64,000 bases of DNA from contig NZ_LZHT01000132.1 of the NCBI RefSeq assembly GCF_001667315.1, positions 1 to 64,000 of the forward strand, given 5' to 3'. This DNA comes from Mycobacterium sp. 852002-10029_SCH5224772. Its GTDB lineage: Bacteria > Actinomycetota > Actinomycetes > Mycobacteriales > Mycobacteriaceae. Position 1 is the stretch's first letter; the number at the start of each line of letters is the position of its first letter. This document shows positions 7,839-16,067 of the stretch, piece by piece. The notes beneath the pieces were generated by a model. The model ran no database searches. It was not told the origin of the DNA and worked only from the letters and a program-made list of their open reading frames with translations. Both the position numbers and the translations under genes were made by a program.

Positions 7839-9092
7839 ATGACTCGAGTCGGGTCGGGGCGCCGAATGGCGGCCGTCGATGCGCAGTTCTACTGGATGTC
7901 GGCCAAAATCCCCAACGACGAGTTCCTGCTGTACGCGTTCGACGGCGAGCCCGCCGACTATGCGCGTACCGTCGGGCAACTCTGCCGGCGGGCCAACGCC
8001 GAGCCGGCGCTGACGTCTCGCGTGCGGGAACGCGGCCGGCTGCGCTACCCGCAGTGGGTGGCGGCCGACGTGACGACCGAGCAGGTGGTCCGCCACGACC
8101 TCACCCAGCAGAGCTGGGACTGCTGCCTGGCGGCCGTCGCCGGCCTCGCCGTTGACCAACTGGACATCCGCCGAATGGCTTGGCGGTTACATGTTTTCAC
8201 TTCCGTGACTGGCATTCCGGGCGTCACCGGCCCGGGGACCGTGGCGGTGATGCAGGTCGCGCACGCGCTGGCCGACGGTGCCCGTGCCGCGGCCATGGCG
8301 GCCTGGCTTTTCGGCCGTCGTGACCCCGTGCCCGAGGTGCCGGCGCCGGGCGCGGGTTTTTTGCCCTGGCGAGCCGCCGTCGCGGCGCGTGCCCATCGCC
8401 AGCTGGTGCGCGACACCCGCGCGGGACTGCTGACCGCCGGGGCCGGCCCGCGGCCGCCGCTTGCCACGAATGCGCGACCGGACGGCGTTGTCTCGATGCG
8501 CACGCTGGTGCGGCACCGCTCGCGATTGCCCGGGCCGACGGTCACGGTCGGCGTGCTGAACGCGGTGTCGACGGCCCTGTCCAATCTGCTTGGCGGGCAC
8601 GTCGACTCGTTGGGTGCCGAAGTGCCGATGGCCAAACCCGGCGCGCCCCAGGCGTATAACCACTTCGGCAACGTCGTCGTCGGGTTGTACTCGGCGCTGA
8701 GATCCGACGCCCGCGCCGAGCGGATCGCGGTCGACCTGGCCAACGGGCGGCGCCGCTTCGGCCACCCGTCCACCCGTGCGGCCGACCGCGCCTTCGCGGC
8801 GGTGCCGGCCGCGCTACTGCGTTGGGGCGTCGACCAATTCGACCTCGATGAGCGGCCGGCGCAGGTCGCCGGCAACACCGTGGTGTCCAGCGTCTATCGG
8901 GGCGCGGCCGACCTGAGCTTCGGCGGCGCCCCGGTGGTGTTGACGTCCGGGTATCCGGCGCTGTCGCCGATGATGGGGCTGACGCACGGCGTGCACGGCA
9001 TCGGCGACACCATCGCGATCAGCGTGCACTCGGCGGCGTCGGCCGTTCCCGATGTCGACGCCTACGTGGATCTGCTCGACGCGGCGCTGTAG
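7839..9092 (+). CDS. Wax ester synthase/DGAT-like condensation-fold protein
   Basis: A 417-residue protein related to the WS/DGAT and condensation-enzyme superfamily. The segment VAHALADGARA at about residues 139-149 matches the active-site HHxxxDG motif with the first His replaced by Ala, keeping the second His and the Asp-Gly. The C-terminal part, SSVYRGAADLSFGG...GVHGIGDTIAIS, matches the C-terminal half of that family. It is shorter than typical 460-residue enzymes. Acyl transfer to an alcohol is likely but not certain with one His lost. ATG 7839 lies just after the ephC stop; ATG 7866 is an alternative. It corresponds to Rv1125. Confidence 0.75.
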   Translation: MTRVGSGRRMAAVDAQFYWMSAKIPNDEFLLYAFDGEPADYARTVGQLCRRANAEPALTSRVRERGRLRYPQWVAADVTTEQVVRHDLTQQSWDCCLAAVAGLAVDQLDIRRMAWRLHVFTSVTGIPGVTGPGTVAVMQVAHALADGARAAAMAAWLFGRRDPVPEVPAPGAGFLPWRAAVAARAHRQLVRDTRAGLLTAGAGPRPPLATNARPDGVVSMRTLVRHRSRLPGPTVTVGVLNAVSTALSNLLGGHVDSLGAEVPMAKPGAPQAYNHFGNVVVGLYSALRSDARAERIAVDLANGRRRFGHPSTRAADRAFAAVPAALLRWGVDQFDLDERPAQVAGNTVVSSVYRGAADLSFGGAPVVLTSGYPALSPMMGLTHGVHGIGDTIAISVHSAASAVPDVDAYVDLLDAAL

Positions 9093-9707
9093 CTATTGAG
9101 CGTCGCCGGACCTGGCCGCTTCTGCCCGGGTCAGGCCGACGGCGACGATGAGTTCTTCATGCAGCTCGAACCACACGGTGTGGTAGGAATCGATCAGCGG
9201 CCTGCTCAGCCAAGCCGTCTCCCCGGCCTTGACTTTATCCAGTGCCGCAGCCAGTTTCGTCGCGTAGGCGTTGAGCCGCGGCAGGTGGGTCGCGGCGGCC
9301 TCGACGATCGGCACCGTGCGGGTGTGCACGTCGTCGAGTCGGGCGAGCACCGCGGCGTCGTACTCGGGGTCCTCGTGGGTATTGGGAACGCCGCCCGGGC
9401 CGCCCTTGAGCTGCCAATCCGTCACCAGGTGCTTGAAATCGGTGTTGACGGCTTGAAAGTCGCCGTACGCGGCGGCCATCGCGTCCGCGTCGATGCCCTC
9501 GCGCTCCTCGGCGAGCAGCGTCGCCAGCTTGTCGCTGCCGCGGCGGGTGATCTGCACCGTCGCACCCTCGGCCAGCAGGCCCGCCGCGGTCAACTCCTCG
9601 ACGATGGGGCCGATGTGGGCGGGATCCACCCCCAACGTCGCGGCCAGATCGGATCTGCTCACCCGACCCTTGAGCCGGACCCCTTGCAGCACATCCAGTT
9701 CGGTCAT
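9093..9707 (-). CDS. Winged-helix N-terminal protein coupled to ppdK
   Basis: A 204-residue protein. Residues 1-60 look like a winged helix-turn-helix (LQGVRLKGRVSRSDLAATLG, then a recognition-helix-like stretch and a ITRRGSDKLATLL wing). The rest is helical with the conserved-looking stretch FKHLVTDWQLKGG and no known motif. The ATG overlaps the ppdK stop as ATGA, so the two are translated together. The M. tuberculosis counterpart is Rv1126c, unnamed. Strict coupling to a PpdK that lacks its C-terminal domain suggests a partner or regulator role rather than a free transcription factor. That is inference. Confidence 0.78.
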   Translation of the reverse strand: MTELDVLQGVRLKGRVSRSDLAATLGVDPAHIGPIVEELTAAGLLAEGATVQITRRGSDKLATLLAEEREGIDADAMAAAYGDFQAVNTDFKHLVTDWQLKGGPGGVPNTHEDPEYDAAVLARLDDVHTRTVPIVEAAATHLPRLNAYATKLAAALDKVKAGETAWLSRPLIDSYHTVWFELHEELIVAVGLTRAEAARSGDAQ

Positions 9708-11284
9708 GACGCAGCCCCGGCGGCCAAGCGCAGCGCGATCAGCATGACGACCAGCGGGGTGGCCGAGACCACGTCGGCATGACCGCTGTCCATGGCGGCA
9801 AGCACGGCGGCCTCGGAGTTGTCGTCCAGCCGCGTGTGGTCGCCGGTGACATGGGCGCGCAGCGGGCTGACCCGTCGGGCGATGTCGGCCAGCTCACGCA
9901 GCTCCGGTGAATCGTCTTCCGACCACGCGGACAAGCTCAAAAGGCCTTCGCGCACTTCGCCTTCGGCGCCGTCGACGGTGATCTGTTTTCCCGCCAACGA
10001 TGCTGCCACGCCCTGGCCACAGCCCACCACCGCCACTCGGCCCAATTCCCGGCTGACCACCGCCGCATGACTGGCGGCACCGCCGACCTCGGTGACGACG
10101 CCCTGCGCCGCCAGCATCCCGGACACGTCTTCGGGCCGGGTGTGATCGCGCACCAGGATCACCCGCTCGCCACGGTCGGCTGCGCGCAGCGCCTCGTCGA
10201 CGTCGGTGTACGCCGTGCCGGATGCCACACCCGGACATGCCGGCAGACCCGTGGCCAAAAGCGGTGCTGCCAAGCGCGTTTCGGGCTGAAGTGCCGGCCT
10301 CAGCACAGTCTGCACGTGCGCCGGGGTCACCCGCCGCAGCGTTTCCGCATCGTCGATGATCCCCTCGTGCCGCAGCTGCAGCGCCGTGCGCACCGCCGCC
10401 TGCGCCGACCGTTCCGCCGCCCGGGTCTGCAGCAACCACAGCTTGCCGTTTTCGACGGTGAACTCGATCTCTTGAACGTCGGAATCCAGCCGCTCGAGTC
10501 TGCCGGCGGCGGCGATCAACTCGTCGTAGACGGCTGGCTGCTCATCGCGCAACGCGGTGATCGGTTCCGCGTCGACCGATCCCGACACCACGTCGTCGCC
10601 CTGTCCGCCGGGCAGCCACTCGCCGAACGGCTCGTTGTCGCCGGTTATCGGGTTACGTGAAATGAATGCGCCGGCACCGGAATTGGCGCCGTAGTTGCCG
10701 AACACCATCGCCTGCACGACCACGGCGGTGCCGTGCCGATCGCCGAAGCCGTAGTGGGTGCGGTAGGCCAGCGCGCGCGGCGAATTCCACGAGGCGAACA
10801 CCGCCTCGATGCCGGCACGCAACTGCGTGTACGGGTCGGACGGCACGTCCGATTGCTCATCGCAGCCCACGATGCGCCGGTACATCGCGCAGAATCGCCG
10901 GCGCGTGTCGCGGGCGAACGCCGGATCGCCGGCCGCCGCCAGCGCCTGCTCGACGTCATCATTGATGCCGAGGTCCAGGATGGTGTCCATCATGCCGGGC
11001 ATCGACTGGGTGGCTCCCGAGCGCACGCTGACCAGCAGGGGATGCGGGCCCCGCCCGAACGTGCGGGAGGTCTGCGTCTGAAGCCAGTTCATCCGGTCGA
11101 GCACGCTGTCCCAGATCGCGTCCATCGTTGCCGCGGGATCGGCGAGATACCGCAGACCCACCGCGGTGGTGATGCAGAACGCGGGCGGCACCGGTAGATG
11201 GTGGCGGCGCATCGTCTGGATGCCGTGGCCCTTGTTGCCCAGCATCTCGCGCGGGTAGTTCGATGTGCCGTCGAGCAACACCAC
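9704..11284 (-). CDS. ppdK: Pyruvate phosphate dikinase-like protein lacking the C-terminal PEP domain
   Basis: The 526-residue protein has the two N-terminal modules of PPDK. The ATP-grasp part shows MLGNKGHGIQTM, LPVPPAFCITT, SVRSGATQSMPGMMD and RNPITGDNEPFGEWLPGGQG. It is followed by the swivelling phosphohistidine domain with GGAASHAAVVSRELG, His about 406. Full PPDKs are near 870-900 residues; the PEP/pyruvate TIM barrel is absent and no downstream gene supplies it. It could phosphorylate its own His from ATP but cannot alone complete the pyruvate-PEP reaction. The start is GTG 11284, without a ribosome binding site. An ATG at 11393 in another frame opens 17 codons, so the true start is uncertain. 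It corresponds to Rv1127c. Confidence 0.85.
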   Translation of the reverse strand: MVLLDGTSNYPREMLGNKGHGIQTMRRHHLPVPPAFCITTAVGLRYLADPAATMDAIWDSVLDRMNWLQTQTSRTFGRGPHPLLVSVRSGATQSMPGMMDTILDLGINDDVEQALAAAGDPAFARDTRRRFCAMYRRIVGCDEQSDVPSDPYTQLRAGIEAVFASWNSPRALAYRTHYGFGDRHGTAVVVQAMVFGNYGANSGAGAFISRNPITGDNEPFGEWLPGGQGDDVVSGSVDAEPITALRDEQPAVYDELIAAAGRLERLDSDVQEIEFTVENGKLWLLQTRAAERSAQAAVRTALQLRHEGIIDDAETLRRVTPAHVQTVLRPALQPETRLAAPLLATGLPACPGVASGTAYTDVDEALRAADRGERVILVRDHTRPEDVSGMLAAQGVVTEVGGAASHAAVVSRELGRVAVVGCGQGVAASLAGKQITVDGAEGEVREGLLSLSAWSEDDSPELRELADIARRVSPLRAHVTGDHTRLDDNSEAAVLAAMDSGHADVVSATPLVVMLIALRLAAGAAS

Positions 11285-11517
11285 GGAATGCTCGGAAGGT
11301 GCAGCCCCCTGGCCGCTTGGCGCATCGGGGTGGGCGCCGCTACCTGGCGCGGTGCGAGCCGTGGTGCACCCCCTCGGTGGTGTCGCTACTCATCGGGCCA
11401 AAGGCATCGGCCAACGTCGGAACGCCCGCTATGTTCCCACATGGATAAACAGTCCCATGGACTTAGCTGCGCGGCGTTCCTGTCACCCGCCACACCCCAT
11501 GATCTAGGTTTGCACCT

Positions 11518-12027
11518 ATGACTCCATACGACGTTGGGTTACTGATCCTGCGGCTGGTGTTGGGCGTGACGTTGGCCGCGCATGGCTACAACAAGTTCTT
11601 CGGCGGTGGCCGCATCCCGGGCACCGCTCGGTGGTTCGAGAGCATCGGCATGAAGCCCGGGAAGTTCCACGCCACCGTGGCGGCATCCACGGAAATGGCC
11701 GCTGGCCTGGGCCTGGCCGCCGGGCTGCTCACCCCGATCCCGGCGGCGGGCTTCGTGTGCTTGATGCTGGTCGCGGCCTGGACGGTGCACCGCGCCAACG
11801 GCTTCTTCATCGTCAAAGAGGGCTGGGAATACAACCTGGTGCTGGCGGTCACCGCGGTGGTGGTGGCCACGCTGGGCGCCGGGAAGTTCAGCCTGGACTA
11901 CCTGGTCTTCGGGAAGAACTGGATGGACGGCTGGCACGGCCTGCTGATCTCGGTGGTGCTCGGCGTGGCCGGGGCCATCGGTCAGCTGGTGATCTTCTAC
12001 CGGCCGCCGGCCAAGCAAGCCGGTTAG
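11518..12027 (+). CDS. DoxX-family membrane protein
   Basis: A 169-residue integral membrane protein of the DoxX/DoxD superfamily with four predicted membrane helices: VGLLILRLVLGVTLAAHGYNK at the N terminus, AAGLGLAAGLLTPIPAAG, a third around residues 104-122 and a fourth at the C terminus. The LRLVLGVTLAAHGYNKFFGG start is characteristic of the family. In M. tuberculosis a DoxX protein joins a superoxide-detoxifying membrane complex, but this paralogue's role is unknown. The start ATG lies close behind CTAGGTTTGCACCT with no Shine-Dalgarno sequence, so a leaderless transcript is possible. It is divergent from ppdK across 233 bases. Confidence 0.87.
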   Translation: MTPYDVGLLILRLVLGVTLAAHGYNKFFGGGRIPGTARWFESIGMKPGKFHATVAASTEMAAGLGLAAGLLTPIPAAGFVCLMLVAAWTVHRANGFFIVKEGWEYNLVLAVTAVVVATLGAGKFSLDYLVFGKNWMDGWHGLLISVVLGVAGAIGQLVIFYRPPAKQAG

Positions 12028-12087
12028 CCCGGTCCCGCACGCGCCCAACGTCGAGTTGTTGGGCCGCAACGCGGTCGGTGCGCCCGA

Positions 12088-13467
12088 CTAGTCGACGCGC
12101 GAGGCCGCGACGGCCGCCGTGTCGGCCGCGGTCACCTCGGCCGCGGCGCGCTCGCCCGAGCGGATCGCACCATCGATCCACCCGCACATGACGGCCGAGC
12201 TCTCGGTGCCGGCCCAGTGGATGCGGCCACACGGCTCGCGCAGGGTGTAACCGAACTCGGTCAGCACGCCGGTGGGGGCGTGGCTGATCATGCCGCCGCC
12301 GGAATAGCGCTCGACCGTCCAGTTCTGCTCGTGAAATTCACGATAATCATTCGCCTTGCTCCCGAAGCGATCAACGAGCTCGCCGATGACGACCGCTTTG
12401 CGCTCGGCCTCGTCGAGCCTGCCCAGCCGCCGCGCCGCGGGTCCCTCGGTGATGACGCACATGATCCCCGGGTTTCCGGTGTCCGTGCAGGCGTCGATGG
12501 TCAGGGTCGCCGGCGAGCCCGGGGCGGCCGACTGGCCGGACAACCCGTCGGCACGCCAGAAGGGTTCGTCGTAGACGACCGAGATCTTGACGACCGCGCC
12601 GCTCGGCATGCGTTGATGCAGGAAGGCCCGATCCACCGGCAGCGCCGGCTCGTAGACGATCGAGGTCGCGATCGCCAGCGGGATCGCGACGATGACCCGC
12701 CGCGCCCGCAGCGTCATGCCCTCAGCGCTGACGGTGACGCCGTCGGCGTCCTGCGCGATCTGCCGGACCGGCTGCGACAGGTGCACCGTGTCGCCGAGCT
12801 CGGCGACGATCTGTCGGTAGATGGCACCCATTCCGCCGACCGGGCGGGCGTCCTGGGAACCGCCCCTGCCGGAGATCGCGAAGGTCGGGCCGCCGGCCGA
12901 TCCCGTCTGCAGCAGCGCCCACAGCAACGACGTCTCTGACCCCGCCGAGGTGTACAGGCCGGACAGGGCCATGTCGAGCATCTCCCGAGCCGGCGTGGAC
13001 AGGGTGTTCTTCTCGATCCACGCGCCCAGGCTGATCCGGTCCCACGAGGCCGCTTCCTTTGCCTCCCAAGGGGCTTCGCGCGGGATCGTTTTGCACATTC
13101 TCTCGAACGACAGCAGACCGAGGCCCAGGTTGGTGACGGCCCACGGGCTCATCGTCCAGGGAATGGTGCCGCCGTAGCGGTGCTTCTTGCCGCCGACGAT
13201 CATCATCGCGTCGCCGTCGTGGTGCTGCTTGTACTCCGCCACGCCGAACTCGTTCATCAGCGCGTAGATCCGGTCCTGGCCCGGGCCGATCCACGCGCCG
13301 CCGCGGTCGATCCACGTCCCGTCCGGGCGGGTCTCGGTAAAGGTGCGCCCACCGACCCTGTCGCGCGCCTCCAGCAAGGCCACCGATCGGCCCGTCTGCC
13401 GGAGCCGCAAGGCGGCCGTCAATCCCGCGAATCCCGCTCCGACCACGCAATAATCGACCTCAGACAT
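12088..13467 (-). CDS. Flavin-containing amine oxidase
   Basis: A 459-residue FAD-dependent oxidoreductase of the monoamine oxidase family. The N-terminal dinucleotide motif VVGAGFAGLTAALRL is followed by LEARDRVGGRTFTE and the WIDRGGAWIGPGQDR segment; the C-terminal FAD-binding end is GRIHWAGTESSAVMCGWIDGA. These enzymes oxidise amines to aldehydes, releasing ammonia and hydrogen peroxide; the substrate is unknown, polyamines or monoamines being possible. ATG 13467 was chosen because GAGGAGCC precedes it; an upstream GTG is less likely. It is transcribed in the same direction as the antiporter gene upstream, 207 bases away, and converges with the DoxX gene. Confidence 0.9.
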   Translation of the reverse strand: MSEVDYCVVGAGFAGLTAALRLRQTGRSVALLEARDRVGGRTFTETRPDGTWIDRGGAWIGPGQDRIYALMNEFGVAEYKQHHDGDAMMIVGGKKHRYGGTIPWTMSPWAVTNLGLGLLSFERMCKTIPREAPWEAKEAASWDRISLGAWIEKNTLSTPAREMLDMALSGLYTSAGSETSLLWALLQTGSAGGPTFAISGRGGSQDARPVGGMGAIYRQIVAELGDTVHLSQPVRQIAQDADGVTVSAEGMTLRARRVIVAIPLAIATSIVYEPALPVDRAFLHQRMPSGAVVKISVVYDEPFWRADGLSGQSAAPGSPATLTIDACTDTGNPGIMCVITEGPAARRLGRLDEAERKAVVIGELVDRFGSKANDYREFHEQNWTVERYSGGGMISHAPTGVLTEFGYTLREPCGRIHWAGTESSAVMCGWIDGAIRSGERAAAEVTAADTAAVAASRVD

Positions 13468-13674
13468 GGCTGGCTCCTCAACCTGGTCCACCCCAGCAGC
13501 AAACTACACCGAGCGGGCTCCGACGGTGACCGGTTGAAAAGATTTCCCCGCGCGGCCGGGCGCACGCCCGCTCGGCAGACGGTGCGGAATCGTGTCGATC
13601 CACACCGTGCGCGAAAGATTTTCCGCGAATCTGCTTGTGCGAGAACAGGTTTGGACGCCGGTGTCGGCAGCAGA

Positions 13675-15180
13675 TCAGTCCGGTTCGCCGTGCTCGTCGA
13701 ACCAGTACGCCAGTTTGCCGCGGCGGCTTACCGCGCGGAGCCTGCGTTCCGCGGAGGCCCGCGTCTTGGGTGTGGTGACGATGAGCAGTTCATCGCCGGC
13801 CTGGATACGGGTGTGGGGCTGGGGGACGAACGTGCGGCCCTTCCGGATGATCAGGGTGATGACGGCGGGGTCCGGCAGCCGCAACTCGAGCACCGAGACG
13901 TTATGCAGCCGCGACGGCGGCGACACGGTCATCGTCAACAGCTCGGCCTCCAACACGTCCAGCGGCGCCGCTTCCACCTGGATCTCCCGAGTGGCTTCAC
14001 CGGAGATCAGCCCGATCTTGTGGGCCAGCAGGCTCAATCCGGGTCCCTGGATCAGGGTGAAGACCACGACCAGAATGAACACGATGTTGAGCAGCCGGTA
14101 GCTGTCCGCGACGCCTTCGACGATGGGAAATGTTGCCAGCACGATGGGGACCGCGCCGCGCAAGCCGGCCCAGGAGAGGAACACCTGCTCGCGCCACGGC
14201 ACCCGAAACGGGGACAGCGAGATCAAGACCGAGAGCGGCCGGCCGAGTAACAGCAGCACCGCGCCGATGACGATTGCCGGTATCAGTTCGGGGCCCAATT
14301 GGCTCGGGCTCACGAGCAGGCCGAGCAGGACGAACAGCCCGATCTGGGCGAGCCAGCCGAGCCCTTCCGCGAAAGACCGGGTGGCCGAGCGATGGGGCAA
14401 CCCGGAGTTCGCCAAAATCACCGCGGACAGATATGCGGCGATGAACCCGCTGGCGTGAGCGCTGGCGGCCGCCGCGAACGCCACCATGCCCAGCGCAAAT
14501 GTCGCCAGCGGATAGAGCCCGGAGGCCGGTAGCGCCGCTCGGCGCATCGCGAATGCGCCCAGCACCCCGCTGAACAAGCCGACCGCAACACCGACGACCA
14601 GCTCGTACACCACGCCAGTCGCGGCGGTTCCCGGCGCGAGTGTCAGCGGTGTCGTGCTGAACATGAGCACCAAAATGGCGGCGGGCGCGTCGTTGAATCC
14701 GGACTCGGCCTCGAGGAGCCCGGCGACCCGCCTGGGCAACGGCAGGATACGCAGGACCGAGAACACCGCCGCAGCGTCGGTGGGCGAAACGATGGCGCCG
14801 AGCAGCAAGGAGAGCTGCCAGTTGATGCCGAGCAGCAGGTGTGCACCCGCGGCCGTGACCACCATGCTGATACCCACCCCGAGGGTGGCCAGCACGCCCG
14901 CGGGTGCCAGCAGTTTGCGTATGTCGGCGAACCGCGTCGTCAGGCCGCCTTCGACCAGGATGACGGCCAGCGCCGTCGTGCCGAGGTCGCTGGCGATTTG
15001 GACGTCGTTGAATTCCAGCCCCAGCCCGTCGTCGCCGAGGGCGACGCCGACCGCGAGGAACAGCAGCAGGCTGGGCAACCCCACTTTGGCCGCCGCCCGG
15101 GTGGCGACGATGCTGGCCAGCAGCACGAGGCCCCCGACCAGCAGCGTCACGTACAGCTGCTGCAAGGTCATGTTGTTCAT
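13675..15180 (-). CDS. CPA1-type cation/proton antiporter with TrkA-C domain
   Basis: A 501-residue membrane antiporter. About twelve hydrophobic segments span residues 8-390, with the CPA1 signatures SPTDAAAVF (about 132) and ESGFNDAPA (about 159), the latter holding the ion-binding Asn-Asp. Residues from about 405 form a cytoplasmic RCK/TrkA-C ligand-binding domain (RLPDPAVITLIIRKG, GDELLIVTTP). This architecture is typical of NhaP2-type K+/H+ antiporters that adjust potassium and pH. The ATG at 15180 begins the first helix. It is divergent from a soluble TrkA-type protein across 112 bases, which suggests joint control of potassium flux. Confidence 0.9.
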   Translation of the reverse strand: MNNMTLQQLYVTLLVGGLVLLASIVATRAAAKVGLPSLLLFLAVGVALGDDGLGLEFNDVQIASDLGTTALAVILVEGGLTTRFADIRKLLAPAGVLATLGVGISMVVTAAGAHLLLGINWQLSLLLGAIVSPTDAAAVFSVLRILPLPRRVAGLLEAESGFNDAPAAILVLMFSTTPLTLAPGTAATGVVYELVVGVAVGLFSGVLGAFAMRRAALPASGLYPLATFALGMVAFAAAASAHASGFIAAYLSAVILANSGLPHRSATRSFAEGLGWLAQIGLFVLLGLLVSPSQLGPELIPAIVIGAVLLLLGRPLSVLISLSPFRVPWREQVFLSWAGLRGAVPIVLATFPIVEGVADSYRLLNIVFILVVVFTLIQGPGLSLLAHKIGLISGEATREIQVEAAPLDVLEAELLTMTVSPPSRLHNVSVLELRLPDPAVITLIIRKGRTFVPQPHTRIQAGDELLIVTTPKTRASAERRLRAVSRRGKLAYWFDEHGEPD

Positions 15181-15292
15181 CGCCGTTCGGTCGCGGCTCA
15201 GGCCAGCGAAGTCGGGTTGTGTACAAGGGAATCACTAGTAACACTAATGACGAGCTGGGGTACACGCTGACCAGCCGTCAGGAGAGTGGATA

Positions 15293-15982
15293 GTGCGCAT
15301 CGGGATCGCCGGAGCGGGCGCGGTCGGTCGCTCGGTCGCGCGCGAGCTACTCGAGGCCGGCCACCGGGTGTTGCTGATCGAGCGCGACGTCGAGCATTAC
15401 GTACCACAGACGGTGCCCGAGGCGGAGTGGTTACTCGCCGACGCGTGTGAGTTGGCTTCGCTCCAAGAGTCCGGACTGCAGCTGTGCGATGTTGTCATCG
15501 CGGCAACCGGCGATGACAAAGTGAACCTCGCGGCGGCGTTGCTGGCCAAGGCCGAGTTCGGGGTTGCCCGAGTGGTGGCCCGCGTCAACGACCTGAGAAA
15601 CGAGTGGCTGTTCTCCGAGGCGTGGGGCATCGACGTGGCGGTCTCCGCACCGCGCGCCATGGTGGCCGGGGTCGAAGGGGCCATCGACGTTGGCCACCTC
15701 GTGCAGCTGATGGGCCTTGCGCATGGTCAGGTCAGCCTGTCGAAACTGACACTGCCGGCGGACAACCCGCTCGTCGGCCGGCGGATCAGTGAGCTGCCGC
15801 TGCCGCAGGACGCCGCATTGATCACCGTGCTGCGTGGCGGCAGCGTCATCTTGCCGCAGCCCGACGACGTGCTCGAGGCCGGCGACGAAATGCTGTTCGT
15901 CGCAGGCAGTACCGCCGAGAATCAGGTCCGCGCCCTTATCGTCCATGGTGTCCCGACCCCGACGGCGCACTCCCTGAAATAG
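15293..15982 (+). CDS. TrkA/CeoC-like potassium uptake regulatory protein
   Basis: A 229-residue cytoplasmic regulator with a TrkA-N Rossmann domain (IGIAGAGAVGRSVARELL, then the acidic end LLIERDVEH) and a TrkA-C domain from about residue 140 (PADNPLVGRRISELPLP, EAGDEMLFVAG). Such RCK proteins bind NAD(H) or adenine nucleotides and gate potassium transporters. It most resembles CeoC (Rv2692) of M. tuberculosis, where ceoB and ceoC are paired; here it stands alone opposite an antiporter. The GTG start at 15293 follows GGAGAG. There is no Trk channel subunit nearby, so the partner is probably the antiporter. That is inference. Confidence 0.9.
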   Translation: MRIGIAGAGAVGRSVARELLEAGHRVLLIERDVEHYVPQTVPEAEWLLADACELASLQESGLQLCDVVIAATGDDKVNLAAALLAKAEFGVARVVARVNDLRNEWLFSEAWGIDVAVSAPRAMVAGVEGAIDVGHLVQLMGLAHGQVSLSKLTLPADNPLVGRRISELPLPQDAALITVLRGGSVILPQPDDVLEAGDEMLFVAGSTAENQVRALIVHGVPTPTAHSLK

Positions 15983-16041
15983 CGGCTGGCGCAGTGAGAA
16001 ACTTGCCGGGCCTAGTTCGGCCCCAACGCGTGCCACCTGCC

Positions 16042-16055
16042 TAGAACACGTTCTA
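16042..16055. promoter_or_regulatory. KstR-like operator
   Basis: TAGAACACGTTCTA matches the published KstR consensus TnnAACnnGTTnnA at every fixed position; the palindrome extends to CTAGAAC and GTTCTAG arms at 16041-16056. KstR is the TetR-type repressor of the mycobacterial cholesterol regulon, released by a steroid CoA thioester. The site ends twelve bases before the start codon of the DUF3556 gene, a location expected for repression of a short-leader transcript. Confidence 0.7.
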
Positions 16056-16067
16056 GTCTGTGAAACC

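Noticed and set aside
11435..11461. Direct repeat TCCCACATGGA / TCCCATGGA upstream of ppdK
   Set aside because: Short, imperfect and with no known regulator; could be chance.
12061..12087. Terminator between the DoxX and amine oxidase genes
   Set aside because: No stem longer than five pairs could be found.
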